A stretch of 64,000 bases of DNA from Ophiodon elongatus (Eukaryota > Chordata > Actinopteri > Perciformes > Hexagrammidae): NCBI GenBank assembly GCA_016806645.1, contig JACSYO010002116.1, forward strand, positions 6,950,001-7,014,000, written 5' to 3'. The position numbers and the translations under genes are program-made. Below are positions 22,901 through 34,300 of this stretch, one piece after another. The notes under the pieces are model-generated. The model was given only the letters and a program-made list of their open reading frames with translations. It was not told the origin of the DNA and searched no databases. Within the stretch, counting starts at the first letter, position 1; every line of letters begins with the position of its first letter.

Positions 22901-25284
22901 TAGAGGAGGAAAAGTCAGAGGATCCCCAGAGTCATTATTCATCATCTGGGAAACGCACAACTGTACAAAATGTTATGGCAATCCATCCCAGAGGCTTATG
23001 TGGATATAATTCAGTCTGGACCATCGATTGTATAGGTCTGGACCAAAGTGATGGACTGACCGCTAGTGCGGCCAGTACAAATTACAAGTGAAGTCATGAT
23101 TGGCTCAGAGCACATCACCCAAAGGTAGAAAGAGTACTTCTATTTTAAAGGAATTCCACTCAAGTAAAATACTGAAAGTAAAAAGTAGGTGAGTTGAAAT
23201 GTTTCGCAGTAAATGTCACTGTTTGACATTTTAAAGGGGAGTGGGTAGGTGATATTGACGCAATCAATATCAAAAGAACAGAAGATTGCATTAAATAACT
23301 TACAAAACTTACAAATGACATAAGCAACTACACCCCTTGTATCTTAAACCAACAGACAGGCACTCTGCAGTCTGTACATATCTATCAATTATATAAAAAT
23401 ACAACTCCCGGCCTCAGTGTTGCGTCACAGGAATTGATCAGAAGAGATACAAAACAAAAAATGATCGACAATAAATAAAACAGGTTATGGGCATAACAGC
23501 GCCTGAAAATTATTTTAGAATCAACAGTAGAATAAAACATCTCATGTAAACAATATAATCGCAACAGCGGCTGGAGCTGATGGTGTCACAACAAAGTAGG
23601 GACTGCGGTTTTTACGCGACACGTAGCGCACACGTGCAAGATACATAGAACCTTTTATTTTAAACTATGCCAAGGTACTATAATGATAACCACACCCCAT
23701 GTGCCTCTTAATATGATTGTGCATTAAGCGTTAGCTTTTGGCGATGAACACGACCAATGAATCGTGAACGCGCACATTTAGAAGGTATCATTTCCGGAGT
23801 GTCACCTCTCTGGACGTGAAGCTCCGCCCTCCTGCTGCCGCACAAACACCTGCAATTTCGTCTCTACTGTCTCCTTTCCTTTCTTCGGTTCTGACTTTTT
23901 CAAGTGCTATGTCATAAATAGTGCTCAAGTAAAAGTAAAATCTCCTCCACAACAAAAAAAGACTTTGTTTTAGTAACAAGAGTAAATGTGATTATTTGCT
24001 TCCACCCTTGACGTTACCACATGCTTTGACAGTGGCTTGTCACAGTAGATATTTTAAGGCAAATCTCCAATTTGCATCTAATAAAGCTGAAATGTCACAT
24101 TGACAATCTTCATATCACCGGTACCGTTGAAGAGGCTCTGTTTCGCATTTCCCCATAGCCCATTTAATGTGGGATCATTTTTAAAATAATGGCCCATACC
24201 AGGATGTTGAAGATGATGTATGATGATGGATGCGCTTTTTGTGTTTTCCCTAAACACCCATAAAGAAAAGCCGACAGCAAAGTCGAAAAGGTTTTTTATG
24301 TTTCACCAGAGACCTATTGAAAACCTTCCGAGCGAAATGCTGGAGCCCTGAAGAAGCCCAATGCAGTGACAGTGACCTCCAAAATGATGAATGTATCACC
24401 CAGATGGATCCAGCTCTCATCCGCGGTGCAGATTCGGACTGTAAAATTGCCTTCTTGGCCACTTTGGGCACAGCACTGCACTATCCCTGTGCATGCAAAG
24501 GGATGCGCAATGATGATCGGCTGTCGTGCAACATGATTCATGATGTGCTTCATAATAGATCACACTTCAGTGAGTAGGATTTTGATTTACATTCCAGCCA
24601 TTTAGTTACATTTTGTTTATTGGAAACATTTTAAAGCATTTCATGTGTATTCCAGTTGCATCTTGGAAAAGCAGCAGTGGTTCTACTAAACCTCCTGAAA
24701 TTGATGAACCTGAGCAAGGTCCCACATGGTTACATGGTAAATTTACATTTAACATTCAGTACTTTATACTAGCTGTGAAACTGTTAAAGTGGAATCCAAT
24801 ACAGAGTGCAGCGCAGTCCAAAGACATGAAGGTTAGATTCATTAATTGGAGACTCTAACTTGGTTTCTTGGTGTATCTGTGATTGTCTGGCGACCTGTGC
24901 AAGGTGCAATCCGCCTCACACCCAATGTCTGCTGGGATTGACCCTCAAGGATAATCACATGGAGCTAATGCATGGATGGATATTAATACTGTTTTTAACC
25001 TTAATGAATGTTGAACATATGTTTTGTATTTCAGATTTTCTACTGTATGCTTTTGTAACTGTGCTACTCGTTGGAGTTGTTATATTAATACCTCTGGCCA
25101 TTGCCATTAAAACATGGTAAGTGAGTACATCCACATAAAAAAATAATGTCAAGTCTCTCTGTTGTCTAATATGACAAATTCATTTTTCTTTCATTTTTGT
25201 TTTTTGTATTGTAGGATGTTGAGAAGAAAAGACAAAACAAAATTTCACCATCCGCAGAAAAGTAACTGTGTTGTTATTCTCTGA
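19919..25284 (+). CDS. gfral: GDNF family receptor alpha-like (GDF15 receptor), complete
   Basis: Single-pass receptor that binds GDF15 and signals through RET; in mammals it acts in hindbrain neurons to reduce feeding. Nine exons (37, 132, 156, 63, 313, 260, 81, 82 and 70 bp) join in phase to 397 codons plus stop, against 394 residues in human. Order: a short signal peptide (residues 1 to about 20, MHLIHLEAAVLLG then IVIPRIF), a cysteine-rich D1 (about 31-108) with VCNLTIQ, a Ser/Gln linker, D2 (about 137-209) with FYGNMPHNVAEMLIMCECD, D3 (about 215-320) with AKCW and CNMIHDVLH, a juxtamembrane linker, a TM helix (about 349-370) and a 23-residue basic cytoplasmic tail ending CVVIL. The start ATG is the first in frame before a hydrophobic leader. 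A transmembrane helix instead of a GPI signal separates it from GFRA1-4. Confidence 0.95.
19956..20268 (+). other. gfral intron 1
   Basis: A 313-bp GT-AG intron; nothing else seen. Confidence 0.8.
20269..20400 (+). CDS. gfral: gfral exon 2 (signal peptide end, D1 start)
   Basis: Acceptor atttcag; encodes IVIPRIFSVRSSSPPSD, then CLAAVHTCMSNLCQW with D1 cysteines; donor gtaaat, phase 1. Confidence 0.9.
20401..20836 (+). other. gfral intron 2
   Basis: A 436-bp intron without recognised elements. Confidence 0.8.
20837..20992 (+). CDS. gfral: gfral exon 3 (D1)
   Basis: Encodes SEVCNLTIQTVLDQFPSLHG, then CVCAWEEELC and a final CHQKP. This aligns with the human D1 segment CNLSIQ...CLC...C. Donor gtgcag, phase 1. 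Confidence 0.92.
21162..21224 (+). CDS. gfral: gfral exon 4 (D1-D2 linker)
   Basis: A 63-bp exon coding AAPQQRRSSVMDWQSSSLLD, a polar linker without cysteines. The acceptor region reads catag/cag, a tandem acceptor. Phase 1 at both ends agrees with its neighbours. Confidence 0.8.
21225..22388 (+). other. gfral intron 4
   Basis: A 1.2-kb AT-rich intron; no exon or repeat recognised. Confidence 0.8.
22389..22701 (+). CDS. gfral: gfral exon 5 (D2, start of D3)
   Basis: Acceptor tttgcag; encodes SCLDQMKVCVNDAVC, CDRDRCQTVTQQFYGNMPHN and CQDTVNQCVEDSNC. This is the most conserved part and includes the GDF15-binding domain. Ends in a split Arg codon, donor gtatgt. Confidence 0.95.
22702..24309 (+). 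other. gfral intron 5
   Basis: A 1.6-kb intron, about half of it occupied by a transposon-derived block at 23118-24013. Confidence 0.8.
23118..24013. mobile_element. Transposon-derived block with CTCAAGTAAAA-type ends
   Basis: The left end reads aggtagaaagagtacttcta followed by CACTCAAGTAAAA. The right end contains CTCAAGTAAAAGTAAAA and finishes GCTTCCACCCTT, in reverse complement a GGTGGAAG-type end with CATTTACTC. These are hallmarks of abundant fish non-autonomous DNA elements. The inverted ends match only loosely and no clean target duplication was found, so exact borders are uncertain. Confidence 0.5.
24310..24569 (+). CDS. gfral: gfral exon 6 (D3)
   Basis: Acceptor ttcaccag; encodes LKTFRAKCW, CKIAFLATLGTALHYPCACK and CNMIHDVLHNRSHF, matching the human D3 pattern; donor gtgagt. 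Confidence 0.94.
24656..24736 (+). CDS. gfral: gfral exon 7 (juxtamembrane linker)
   Basis: An 81-bp exon coding a Ser/Pro/Glu-rich linker (ASWKSSSGSTKPPEIDEPEQ) just outside the membrane; phase 1 at both ends. Confidence 0.85.
25035..25116 (+). CDS. gfral: gfral exon 8 (transmembrane helix)
   Basis: Acceptor tttcag; encodes the hydrophobic LLYAFVTVLLVGVVILIPLA helix and KTW; donor gtaagt. Confidence 0.92.
25215..25284 (+). CDS. gfral: gfral exon 9 (cytoplasmic tail, stop)
   Basis: Encodes MLRRKDKTKFHHPQKSNC, then VVIL and TGA. Lys/Arg-rich, as expected for a cytosolic tail. Confidence 0.9.
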
Positions 25285-28200
25285 TGCTCGTTCATCTGTT
25301 AAATACTAAATAAATAATTATACACAGATACTTATGGTAGCATTGTGAGATATAACAATTGGTCTTCGTAACAGATGATAATGTTGAAAGGAGGCCGAAT
25401 CATTGTGAATTCAGCTGAAAGTAAACCTATTTAAGAGGGTTGATAAAAACCTATATTGTTACAGTTATAAATGTTGCACATGCAATGTCCTCAGTACTTT
25501 TCTTTCTGATTTTATTGGGGCTCTAGGCTTCAGAATAAACTGCACTCTCAACAGTTGTAGTTTGTTCAAAATGCTGTATCATTTCTGAGGTGACATGCAG
25601 GGTTTTGATGCACGGTCCAAAAAGCAGCCTTTGAAGGAAAGACCATACTTTACGTTAAATTAGAAAACTTTTTTAATAACTCCCAATGGGGAACTCATAT
25701 AGACAACAAACAATATAGTAGACATTGCAATCACAGCACACAACAAATACGGATCTAAAAACAACATCTAAAAGTTGTTTTAAATGTGTTCACTCTTATT
25801 TACTGTAATTATTAGACTCCAGAGGTACATCGGTAAATCTGGGCGTCATCAGCTTAACATTTAGCTGTCCTTCACCTGTACTGCCTTTCTTGTCTAAAAC
25901 ATTTTACTTGCCAAATAAATGAAAGAAAGGACAGAATCAGAGGGAGGCATGGGTGAAATCAGTAATAAACAGCATCAGACATCATCATTTATGTGTTAAC
26001 CACCCAACACCCTGACAAATACGATAACGTTTTCATTTTCATTCTGATAAGCTAATCATATTTGGGAGAAGTGAAGCTGGAAAGGATTCACAGTTATGGA
26101 CTGCTTGGATTCAATGTTTCATCTGACCAACATGTCTCGACTGGGAGAGGAAGCTGCACCAGAGGAAAGAGATTGTGGCTATAACACACAACCACATGCT
26201 GCTGCACACAGAAAGACCCCCGCTGGTTGGAGGCCAGAACATTCCTGCTGTGCGGCCGCAGTGCTGAACACTGAGTCAACCATGAAGACGTAGATGTAAA
26301 TATAGGAGAGGAAGAGATGGATGGACATTGAAGGGGGCCGGATAGGGATTTTTTTTCTTCTTCTAGTTTTTTTTCCTTCTTCTGTCAAACCCTTTTTGTT
26401 TAACTGGAGACATTGTTGTCTTCCAGACAGCCTCCTCAAGCTTTTTGGTGTCCTGCAGCTTAATGAACAATTTTCTTTGTAGCCTCCTATTTCGTGCTCA
26501 TCTTTTCCACCATCTCTCTTAGTGTGGACCTCTGGTAGGAGAAGGTGAACCCAGTCTTCTCTCAGGACTTCTAGTCTCCCTCAAAGTCCCCCTGGCTTTT
26601 GTGCGTCCTCTCACATCACCACAGTTTTACTGGGAGGGTTTCAGAGCTGAGACCTTTGCTGGTTTGACTCACAGTTTGTTCTGCGAGGTTGGGTTATTGT
26701 TTGCAGTGTTAACCGATAAAAAAAACACAGAAAATATTGTTTTTCTCCTAAGTGCCTGCACGCCTATGAGTGGCATGCACTCTCACCATGATCCTGTATC
26801 AGTTGGCGTTGTATGCTGGCTGCTGCTGGCAGCACGAGGGCAGTAAGATAATCCACTTTTATCTAATAGCCTTTGGCTGCAAGGCAGAAATATACAGCTA
26901 GTATTTGGCTACTCCCAACCTATATCAAAGTGCTATACTTGCAGAGTTAAGAAATTATTTCACCTTATTCAAACAACTGAATTGCGGAGGGGCTCTATGG
27001 ATGGGGATGATAGATGGTCGGCTGCTTTTGTTGCTTGTAGTATGAATATTGCTTTAAATCTTGCTTCAAGCTTAGCACAGGTGTCAGTCAAATTCAGCTG
27101 TATGTACATTGTAATGTTACACATTTTTACAGCTGAAGTGCAAAGGTACCAATTGTATTGATATGAATCAGGCCTTTATGAAAGTCCTTCCTTTTTTATC
27201 TGCTTTAACCAAGAGGTCAACACACCTGCAGTAATTTAATGCTAATCCCCAGGCTATAAAAAAAGACCCAGATAAAAGTGAAAGGACTTTTAAACAACCT
27301 TGCCAGCAGAAAGGAAACACACTTTGATAAAATTACAATATATTGAATCACTCACAAGCTTGCTCGTTATTGGATATCTGCATTGTGATTTCCATTCGTC
27401 TACAAGCAGCTCTTTTCCCAAAACATTTCTCTGAGAACTGCACTTGAATACATCATTTTGGTTATTCTCACATTTTAATACATTTATGCAAATATACCAG
27501 TTCTCTCCCACACATATTCATTTGATTCCCATTCTTTTAAAACCCGTGGGCCACCCAGATTCCTACCAGCTTTCACCTTGTGACTAAATAATTGGTGGGA
27601 TAAGGTGCCTGAAATGAATGACAAAGCTAGATAGAAAACAAAGGATGAATTGAATCCTGATGAGCTTGACAGATACATCCACAATGGTTATTTTTTCTTT
27701 ATTTGGATTATCTCAATCCTCCAGCATATGGGTACATGAAAAGACAATTACCTGATAATGACACAATATATACTCCATTTATTATTTGCTATTATGCTTT
27801 AGATTACATTTCATTCATCTTTTAGTGTCACATTCCATTTCAATGTTCATATTTGATCATGTTTTACAGATGGCACAGTAGGATACAAACAGACAGGAGA
27901 AAACCACATTCCACACTCACACAAAGGATCCTCCCGGAGAGTAGCTTATGTTATGGTAAAAGCTTTTTTAGTGGCAAAAAAACGATCATGGGGCACTTTT
28001 GAAATGATCTTTGGCAAACCTGAGGGCAAACACTGTTCGAAGATGGTTTTTTTTAACTGTTATTTTTGTGGTAGTTACAAAGTTGTCTTGTTTTTGGTTG
28101 CTATTCATACGTGATCTGACCCCGGTAGGAAAAGCTGAAAAGATCTTTCAGAGGAGTAAAGTGAATAAAGAGATATGCATATTTCAAAAGCAGGAAAGAC

Positions 28201-28828
28201 ATTTTTATTTTTGCTATTTGTCTTCTCTGTTCATTAACAACTGCGTTGATAATAAATTTAATTCAGCAAGTTGTCAAAACAGACTAAATTCTTATTCTGT
28301 GACATTACTTTATAAGGCCACTGAGCTACGCAAAGTAATGAAAGTGACTTTTACTGGGTTTATTTGTCTGAGTCAAATACATATAAGAAAGTTTTGAAAT
28401 AGAAGTGAATAATCAAGCCGTGGAAAAGGCCAGTATATATTATCTGGACATGTATCAAAATGAATAGCCTTTTTGATAGTCAGCTTTTATAATATCCAAC
28501 CAAACAGAGCAAAAAAATAAGCCAACCAAAATATCAGTTGATCATAATGGCCCCTCGAGTAATTCAGCCTTCAAGTAATGAACTCAAAATCTGGAAATGA
28601 ATTGAAAGGTAGGGAACTGAACTCGAGAGGGCTGATTTGGGAACACAAAACACACCGTTGTTCTGATCATTCTTGAGAGTATTTGGATGAGACGCCTCTG
28701 ACAGTTTAATACGAGGAACAATGTACTTCAACTACAAAAGCATATAGGCAACATCTGAAGGCAGCAACAACAAGGGAAGCACTTTAAAGGGAGTCAAATA
28801 TCGAAATATATACCTTTAAAGAAACACA
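25285..28828. other. Convergent intergenic region gfral-hmgcll1
   Basis: Contains the 3' ends of two genes that face each other. Beyond the candidate gfral poly(A) signals no coding sequence or obvious repeat is recognised. The open frames here (for example 28011-28397) have no recognisable domain. Confidence 0.7.
25309..25314 (+). terminator. Candidate gfral poly(A) signal
   Basis: AATAAA 25 bases after the gfral stop; a second AATAAA lies at 25534-25539. Either could define the 3' end. Confidence 0.5.
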
Positions 28829-28933
28829 TCACAGGGTTCTGCCTCTTGCCCGGGCAACCCTGGAGTTTGTCTCGCGACGTAAAGCATTGCAGATGAAGTC
28901 TCCAGCCTCTATAACTTTGGTAATGTTCACACC
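28829..28933 (-). CDS. hmgcll1: hmgcll1 exon 9 (C-terminus)
   Basis: GVNITKVIEAGDFICNALRR, then ETNSRVARARGRTL and TGA. No C-terminal peroxisomal CKL tripeptide of the kind HMGCL carries. Confidence 0.94.
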   Translation of the reverse strand, partial: GVNITKVIEAGDFICNALRRETNSRVARARGRTL

Positions 28934-31235
28934 CTGCAAAGAAAAATATTGTAGCATTAGTTCAAATGAAATGTCAAGGTGATTTTGTTTTGTGACAAAA
29001 AGTGTCAGCTGATAGGCAGGCTGTTCACGGATTTAAATTAATGTGTGCAACAGGTGATAGAAAACTAAAGTGTAGTGAAAATATCCCACCAGCAGGGGTA
29101 AGGATTGTTATACAAATTGCCCCTGAGACGGGCCATGCAACACTGTGGGCTTGTGCGAGTTGTGTAAAAACCACTGATATTATAAAATAAACATTTACAG
29201 GGCAGTGTGTTTGCAGAGCGATCTGTTTATGTAAATAGGCTGTGGAAGATTGTTGAGTTAGGTTGATCTGTTGGGATTATCGAGACATTAAATACAAAGT
29301 GCACTGTGAAGACATACTTACAGTTTCAATGCCCATGCCGTGGAGCATGTAGAGTACATCCTCTGTTGACACATTACCAGATGAACCCTGAGCGTATGGG
29401 CAACCTCCCAGGCCAGCTACTGCAGAATCCACCACACAGACCCCCATCTGCACAGGACACACAACAGAGACGTTCAGCCCCTCCACACAGGCTTCACCTC
29501 AGGTAAAGTTTAGGAACAAAGATCCTTGTTCTGTTGGATTGTTCTGCCCGCTGCAGCATGCCATGCCAGGGCTGCGGTCGTGTTTTACAGCTGTTCAGGA
29601 GAACTGTGGGCTTATGTCCTGAGGATGAGTGGGCACAGAATGTCCCGCAGTATGGCTTAGTCATCCTCTTTGTCAGCTTAAACCACTAGCACCACATAAT
29701 TACGGCCCTGTTTGAACAGAATATTTCATATGTTTCTGATTCTCGGGGTTACTCATGTTTTTACAGCACTACTCTACCCTTAACCATGCGGATTCACTTT
29801 CTTGCCACATTGAGAAGACATTTTTTTTACTCGGCTGGACGGTGTCCTCTTACACCGTGCCAACAATACAGGAATTGTAGCATTATAAATAACGTACAAC
29901 AACATGCAAATAATCATAAATGTTAGAAATAATTTCACTGATGACCTTGGTTACAAATGTGTCTGTCCTCTGGTGGCAGTGCATGTAAGAGATTTATTTT
30001 AAGGTTGTTTACATGTTTAGCTCATTGGCTGCTTATAATCAACATAGCTGTTATATTTTGTGGCAACTTTTATTATTTTCTTTTTTCCACTGCCAACAAT
30101 AGTGTCTTTCATTGGAAAATTAATGATGCGTTTTCAATTGTTTTTCTGATGTAATACGTTTGTTGGACAGCCTCATTTACAGCTTTTGTTTTGATGTTAA
30201 TGCTTTAAATAGAGTTGATTCATCAAGATATATTTCACAATTTCTCTGAATGCACGTATTAAATACAGAGATAAAAACTGCAATTCTTGCCATTTGAGTG
30301 TCTATCCTAACCAGAAGTGTAACCTTTCTTTGTATTCACACCAAAAAATTATGAAGCCAGACCTTCAGCTTTTCAATCATTACGGACGGACTAAAGTCTC
30401 GGGATGTTTTCCACATGTCCCTGGGATCGTCATGAGAATATTAAAGATGTTTTCCAGCTTCCGTGGCAAAGCCAGATGTCAGAGGATCCCACAGTGAGAC
30501 AAAATTAACACACTGATCCCCTCAGTGGCATTGGGTCATACAGGACTTTCACCCCATGGAGCAGAACCAAGCGAGCTAAATTAAAAGAATCTATATTGCC
30601 TTTTTTTGAACAATGCTGCTAATTGGTTGCTTTTCCTCCAGACAAGAACGTACTTCTTTCAGGGGCCGTCTGAGCCAGCCGTAATTGCTGTTTGTGTTGG
30701 CAGGAGAAGAGGAGGAGGAGGTGGTGGGGTGGAAGGAGGAGGAGATCTACTCCGGTGTGTGCAGAGCACGAGATTTCCAGACCTTGGGTAAGGCCAGAGC
30801 AGGATATTGTACAAGGCAGATTTTTTTTGGAAGTATAAACACAGAGTTGTTATCTACCATGCCAATCCTCTCGCTTTCAGCTGCTAACCGTGTAAGGCCA
30901 GGGGTCCTCAGCATACTGTTTCAGAGGGGAACAAAACGGACCTTTCAGCAGCGTGCCCTGTTCCTCTGGACACTAATCGTGCAGGAATTGGTGGTCAGCA
31001 GCTCGAGCTTGCCAATGCTCAGTTCGGTTCACACTGCCCAGAAACCAGATGTGCACTCAGTGTTAAAAAGCCATATTCAGGGAGCTGCGGCCATAAAAAA
31101 ACAATACATTCCTGCGTAAAGACACAGTGCATTTTCTAACTTGCATGATTTGGGATAAGCTTGTTGACATTGTACACTCCGAGTGGACGAGGCTGAAGAT
31201 GGACAAGCTCCCATTTTTGGTTTTCATAACTGCGT

Positions 31236-31312
<77 letters not shown>

Positions 31313-34300
31313 CGAGAGTGCATTCACTGAAAGATATGAAGCGGTGATGCTTTACCCACTGCTACATAAACTGAGGAGCTGAAAGAAACTGTCACAGAGC
31401 CACTGCTGACACATATATCACCTCTTTCCAGGAACACATAAATGAGCTTGCAACTCGATATTAGAGGGCAGCTAGGAGAAATACAAAACAAACATACATA
31501 GAATAAATAAATGACATTTTTACTTCATGATTTATTTGAGTGAAACATTCTTAGCCGTATAATCACATCACTCACCGTCCATATCAAACTCTTCACGGAT
31601 TACCTGATTCCATGAAAGCAGAACGACCAATAACCATGACAATCAGTCTTAATATAGAAAAGCTGTGTGGTCAGTAAAAGGGAAATAACATTATCAAATC
31701 AAAGCATATTTAACTTAATTACCCCAAAAAATGAAATTCATTTGGTTGGAGCTGCCAAAGAAAAAAATCTGGAGACGACCGATTAAATAAATTACAAAAC
31801 TACAAATTGCCATAGACACAGACTATGTCGAATGCACCTGTTGCACCCATTCTCTTTTTAAATACTTAAAAAAATTCCAGAAGGGTCTGTGTGTTTGTTT
31901 GCTTCATGCATTCTTTGCATTTCTTTAAAAGATTATACTTTGGTCTTGTATGAGTCTGTTTACGATATATTCATCCTTTTATGCTGTATCCTCTTACAAA
32001 CGCTTTGATGCTGTTTTGTATGGTTTTTATTTAAGTCTTAATGTTTTTTCTTTTAATGTATTACATGAACCTGTCTGAGAGCTGCAGGTGAAAATTAGCC
32101 TTAAGAGCAATCTTCATATAAAAGATAAAATGCCGTATAAATGTTAATTAATTTGTGTTGACCTTGATGCATAAATAGGTAAAAGAAAGTAAAGCTCAAA
32201 CATCATTATTCCCTTTACTATAACTATAATAGTAGTAGTTCTCAATATTTGCTTGATTTCATAGAATTTGATTGTTTATTTAAACTACTCACATTTGAAT
32301 GTGAACTCATTATTGGATTTGATTATGTGGGTTTTCAAAAACAAAACGTCCCCACTGATAGGGGACAATGATGAACATAATGATGGTCATAATATGATAA
32401 TGTTCTATATAAATGTCAATTATAACATCATCATATCAACATCTGGCAACGCTAAATCAGGGAAATATGACATAAAGTTATAATGTACTACTTCCAGTAG
32501 ATCTTTGACTGTTAGTAAAACAAAGTCATTGACCTTGCACAGCGCATCATGGTTGAGGTTATTGCTAGCAGACAGCTCAAGTGTGAGCACAAACAGTTTA
32601 TACTGTATTCCCCAGCTGCAGCGGAACACAATACACCAAAATTGCAGGTAGGAATAAATACATTTTCTTGCCAAGCCTGTGAAATCTAAGTACATACGTT
32701 GTCATTGTGTGACCTGCCAGGAGTAGGTTTGTAACAAAGCCCCACCCATCGGACCTCCTGAGAAAAAAAGAGAAAAGGTACAAAGACTGAGGAATGTCTT
32801 TATCAAGAACAAAAGAGGTGACTCAGGGCTGACAGCGCTGGGGGAATTCATTTCTCTCCCAGTTGGTGGTGTGGACTTCTGGCACACTAATGAAAAGCTA
32901 TGATAAAATCTTTCATTTCCATCTTGTTTATGGGTGAGCAAATGGTAGGCAAAATATCCCCGGCTGCAATTATTTTCTGTGGCCACGGGGCAGCTGTGAT
33001 GAATCATTCTAAATATGATCTCCGGAGGAATTTAACCATCCCTCCGTGCTTTTTAACTCCGCCATCCAAAATCAAGGATAATTTTTGTAATATTTCCTTC
33101 GTCACACACGGCCATTGTTGAGCTTTTCGTCACCACGATGTTGCTGCAGGGTCACAGATGAATAGCACTTATAAATACTGTGAATGATTGACTGGGTTTT
33201 GTGTCCTGACAGAGATGACTATGAATCATGTTTTAGGATTGTACTGAGAAATGTTTTGGTGCAGGAAATATTTGTTTACGAGTATCTGCTATCTCAGATT
33301 ATAATACTATGAACTGCCATGTATTCATATCGTATATATTTAGTGGACAGGAATGTAGTAAGAGAACAGTTACAGTTAGTGGAAAACACCAGATACATAT
33401 GTGGTAACTCATTATTGTATTTACCAGCATCAACAATAAGGTGCTTTTTCTTCAGTGGGAGTGTAACTCGTGTTAATTAAATGTTTCCAGGTCTTAAAAA
33501 TAGGCCTTTGTTATAATGACATCACCACAGTAATTATTAGGCAATTTACACACACTAAAAGGCACAGAGCATAATTGTCTTCTGCACATGAGCCATTTAA
33601 AAGTGCTATCAAAGTTTCTGGAGTTGGGTCTGCAGCTGCAGCGCCATTCATCACGTGCTCAGCAGCGAGCGAATAAAAGGATCATTTTCCACCGGCCTTT
33701 AAGCACAGCATTGTCAGAGAGTTCAACAGCCAAGCGACAGATGAGTTAGGAGCCCCCCAGGGCCCTTCTATCCACCTAGCTCTCAGTTGCTTTGTCCAAC
33801 AGACACTGAATAGGTGAGCCTTTGTGCTGACCCCCTCACATCTGTTGACCCACCCAGCCCCCAATGAGCTTCCTCCTCTAAAATGACAATGTCCTCCAGA
33901 GAACTGATACAGCCATATCTGCGTTACCTCTGTTTTATGTGTGGCTTTATGTCACTTTTACACTCGCTACCGGCAAATCTGTGAAAAACACCCCGACAAG
34001 AGCTCCTCCACAGGGATTTACAACCTAATTACATTTTTGTGAGCTGTGTATGGAAACAGAGTTTATTACTGTAATAGTCCACAAAGTTTTTTTTTTTCTT
34101 CACTATAACAAATATGCACTGTGACAGAACGGCCCATTGGAAATATCTTATGTTCATTAAGATTCTGTTTTTTTTTTTTGTGGGCAGTTTGTGAATCATC
34201 TTGCTTTGTGGGGAGGCTGAGATCATGTTTCTTAATGCCCCTCTTCCTTGTTGACTGATGGTTCCTGCGTTTCTGTGTGTTCCATTGTGACCTACACATA

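Noticed and set aside
28011..28397. 128-codon open frame with a hydrophobic start
   Set aside because: AT-rich composition, no recognisable domain or splice partner; likely chance.
30685..31119. 144-codon open frame with a Glu/Val-rich start
   Set aside because: Driven by a GA/GGA-rich low-complexity tract within the hmgcll1 intron; no homology recognised.
31063..31330. Ser-Leu and Arg-Glu repeat open frames
   Set aside because: Translation of the GA microsatellite.
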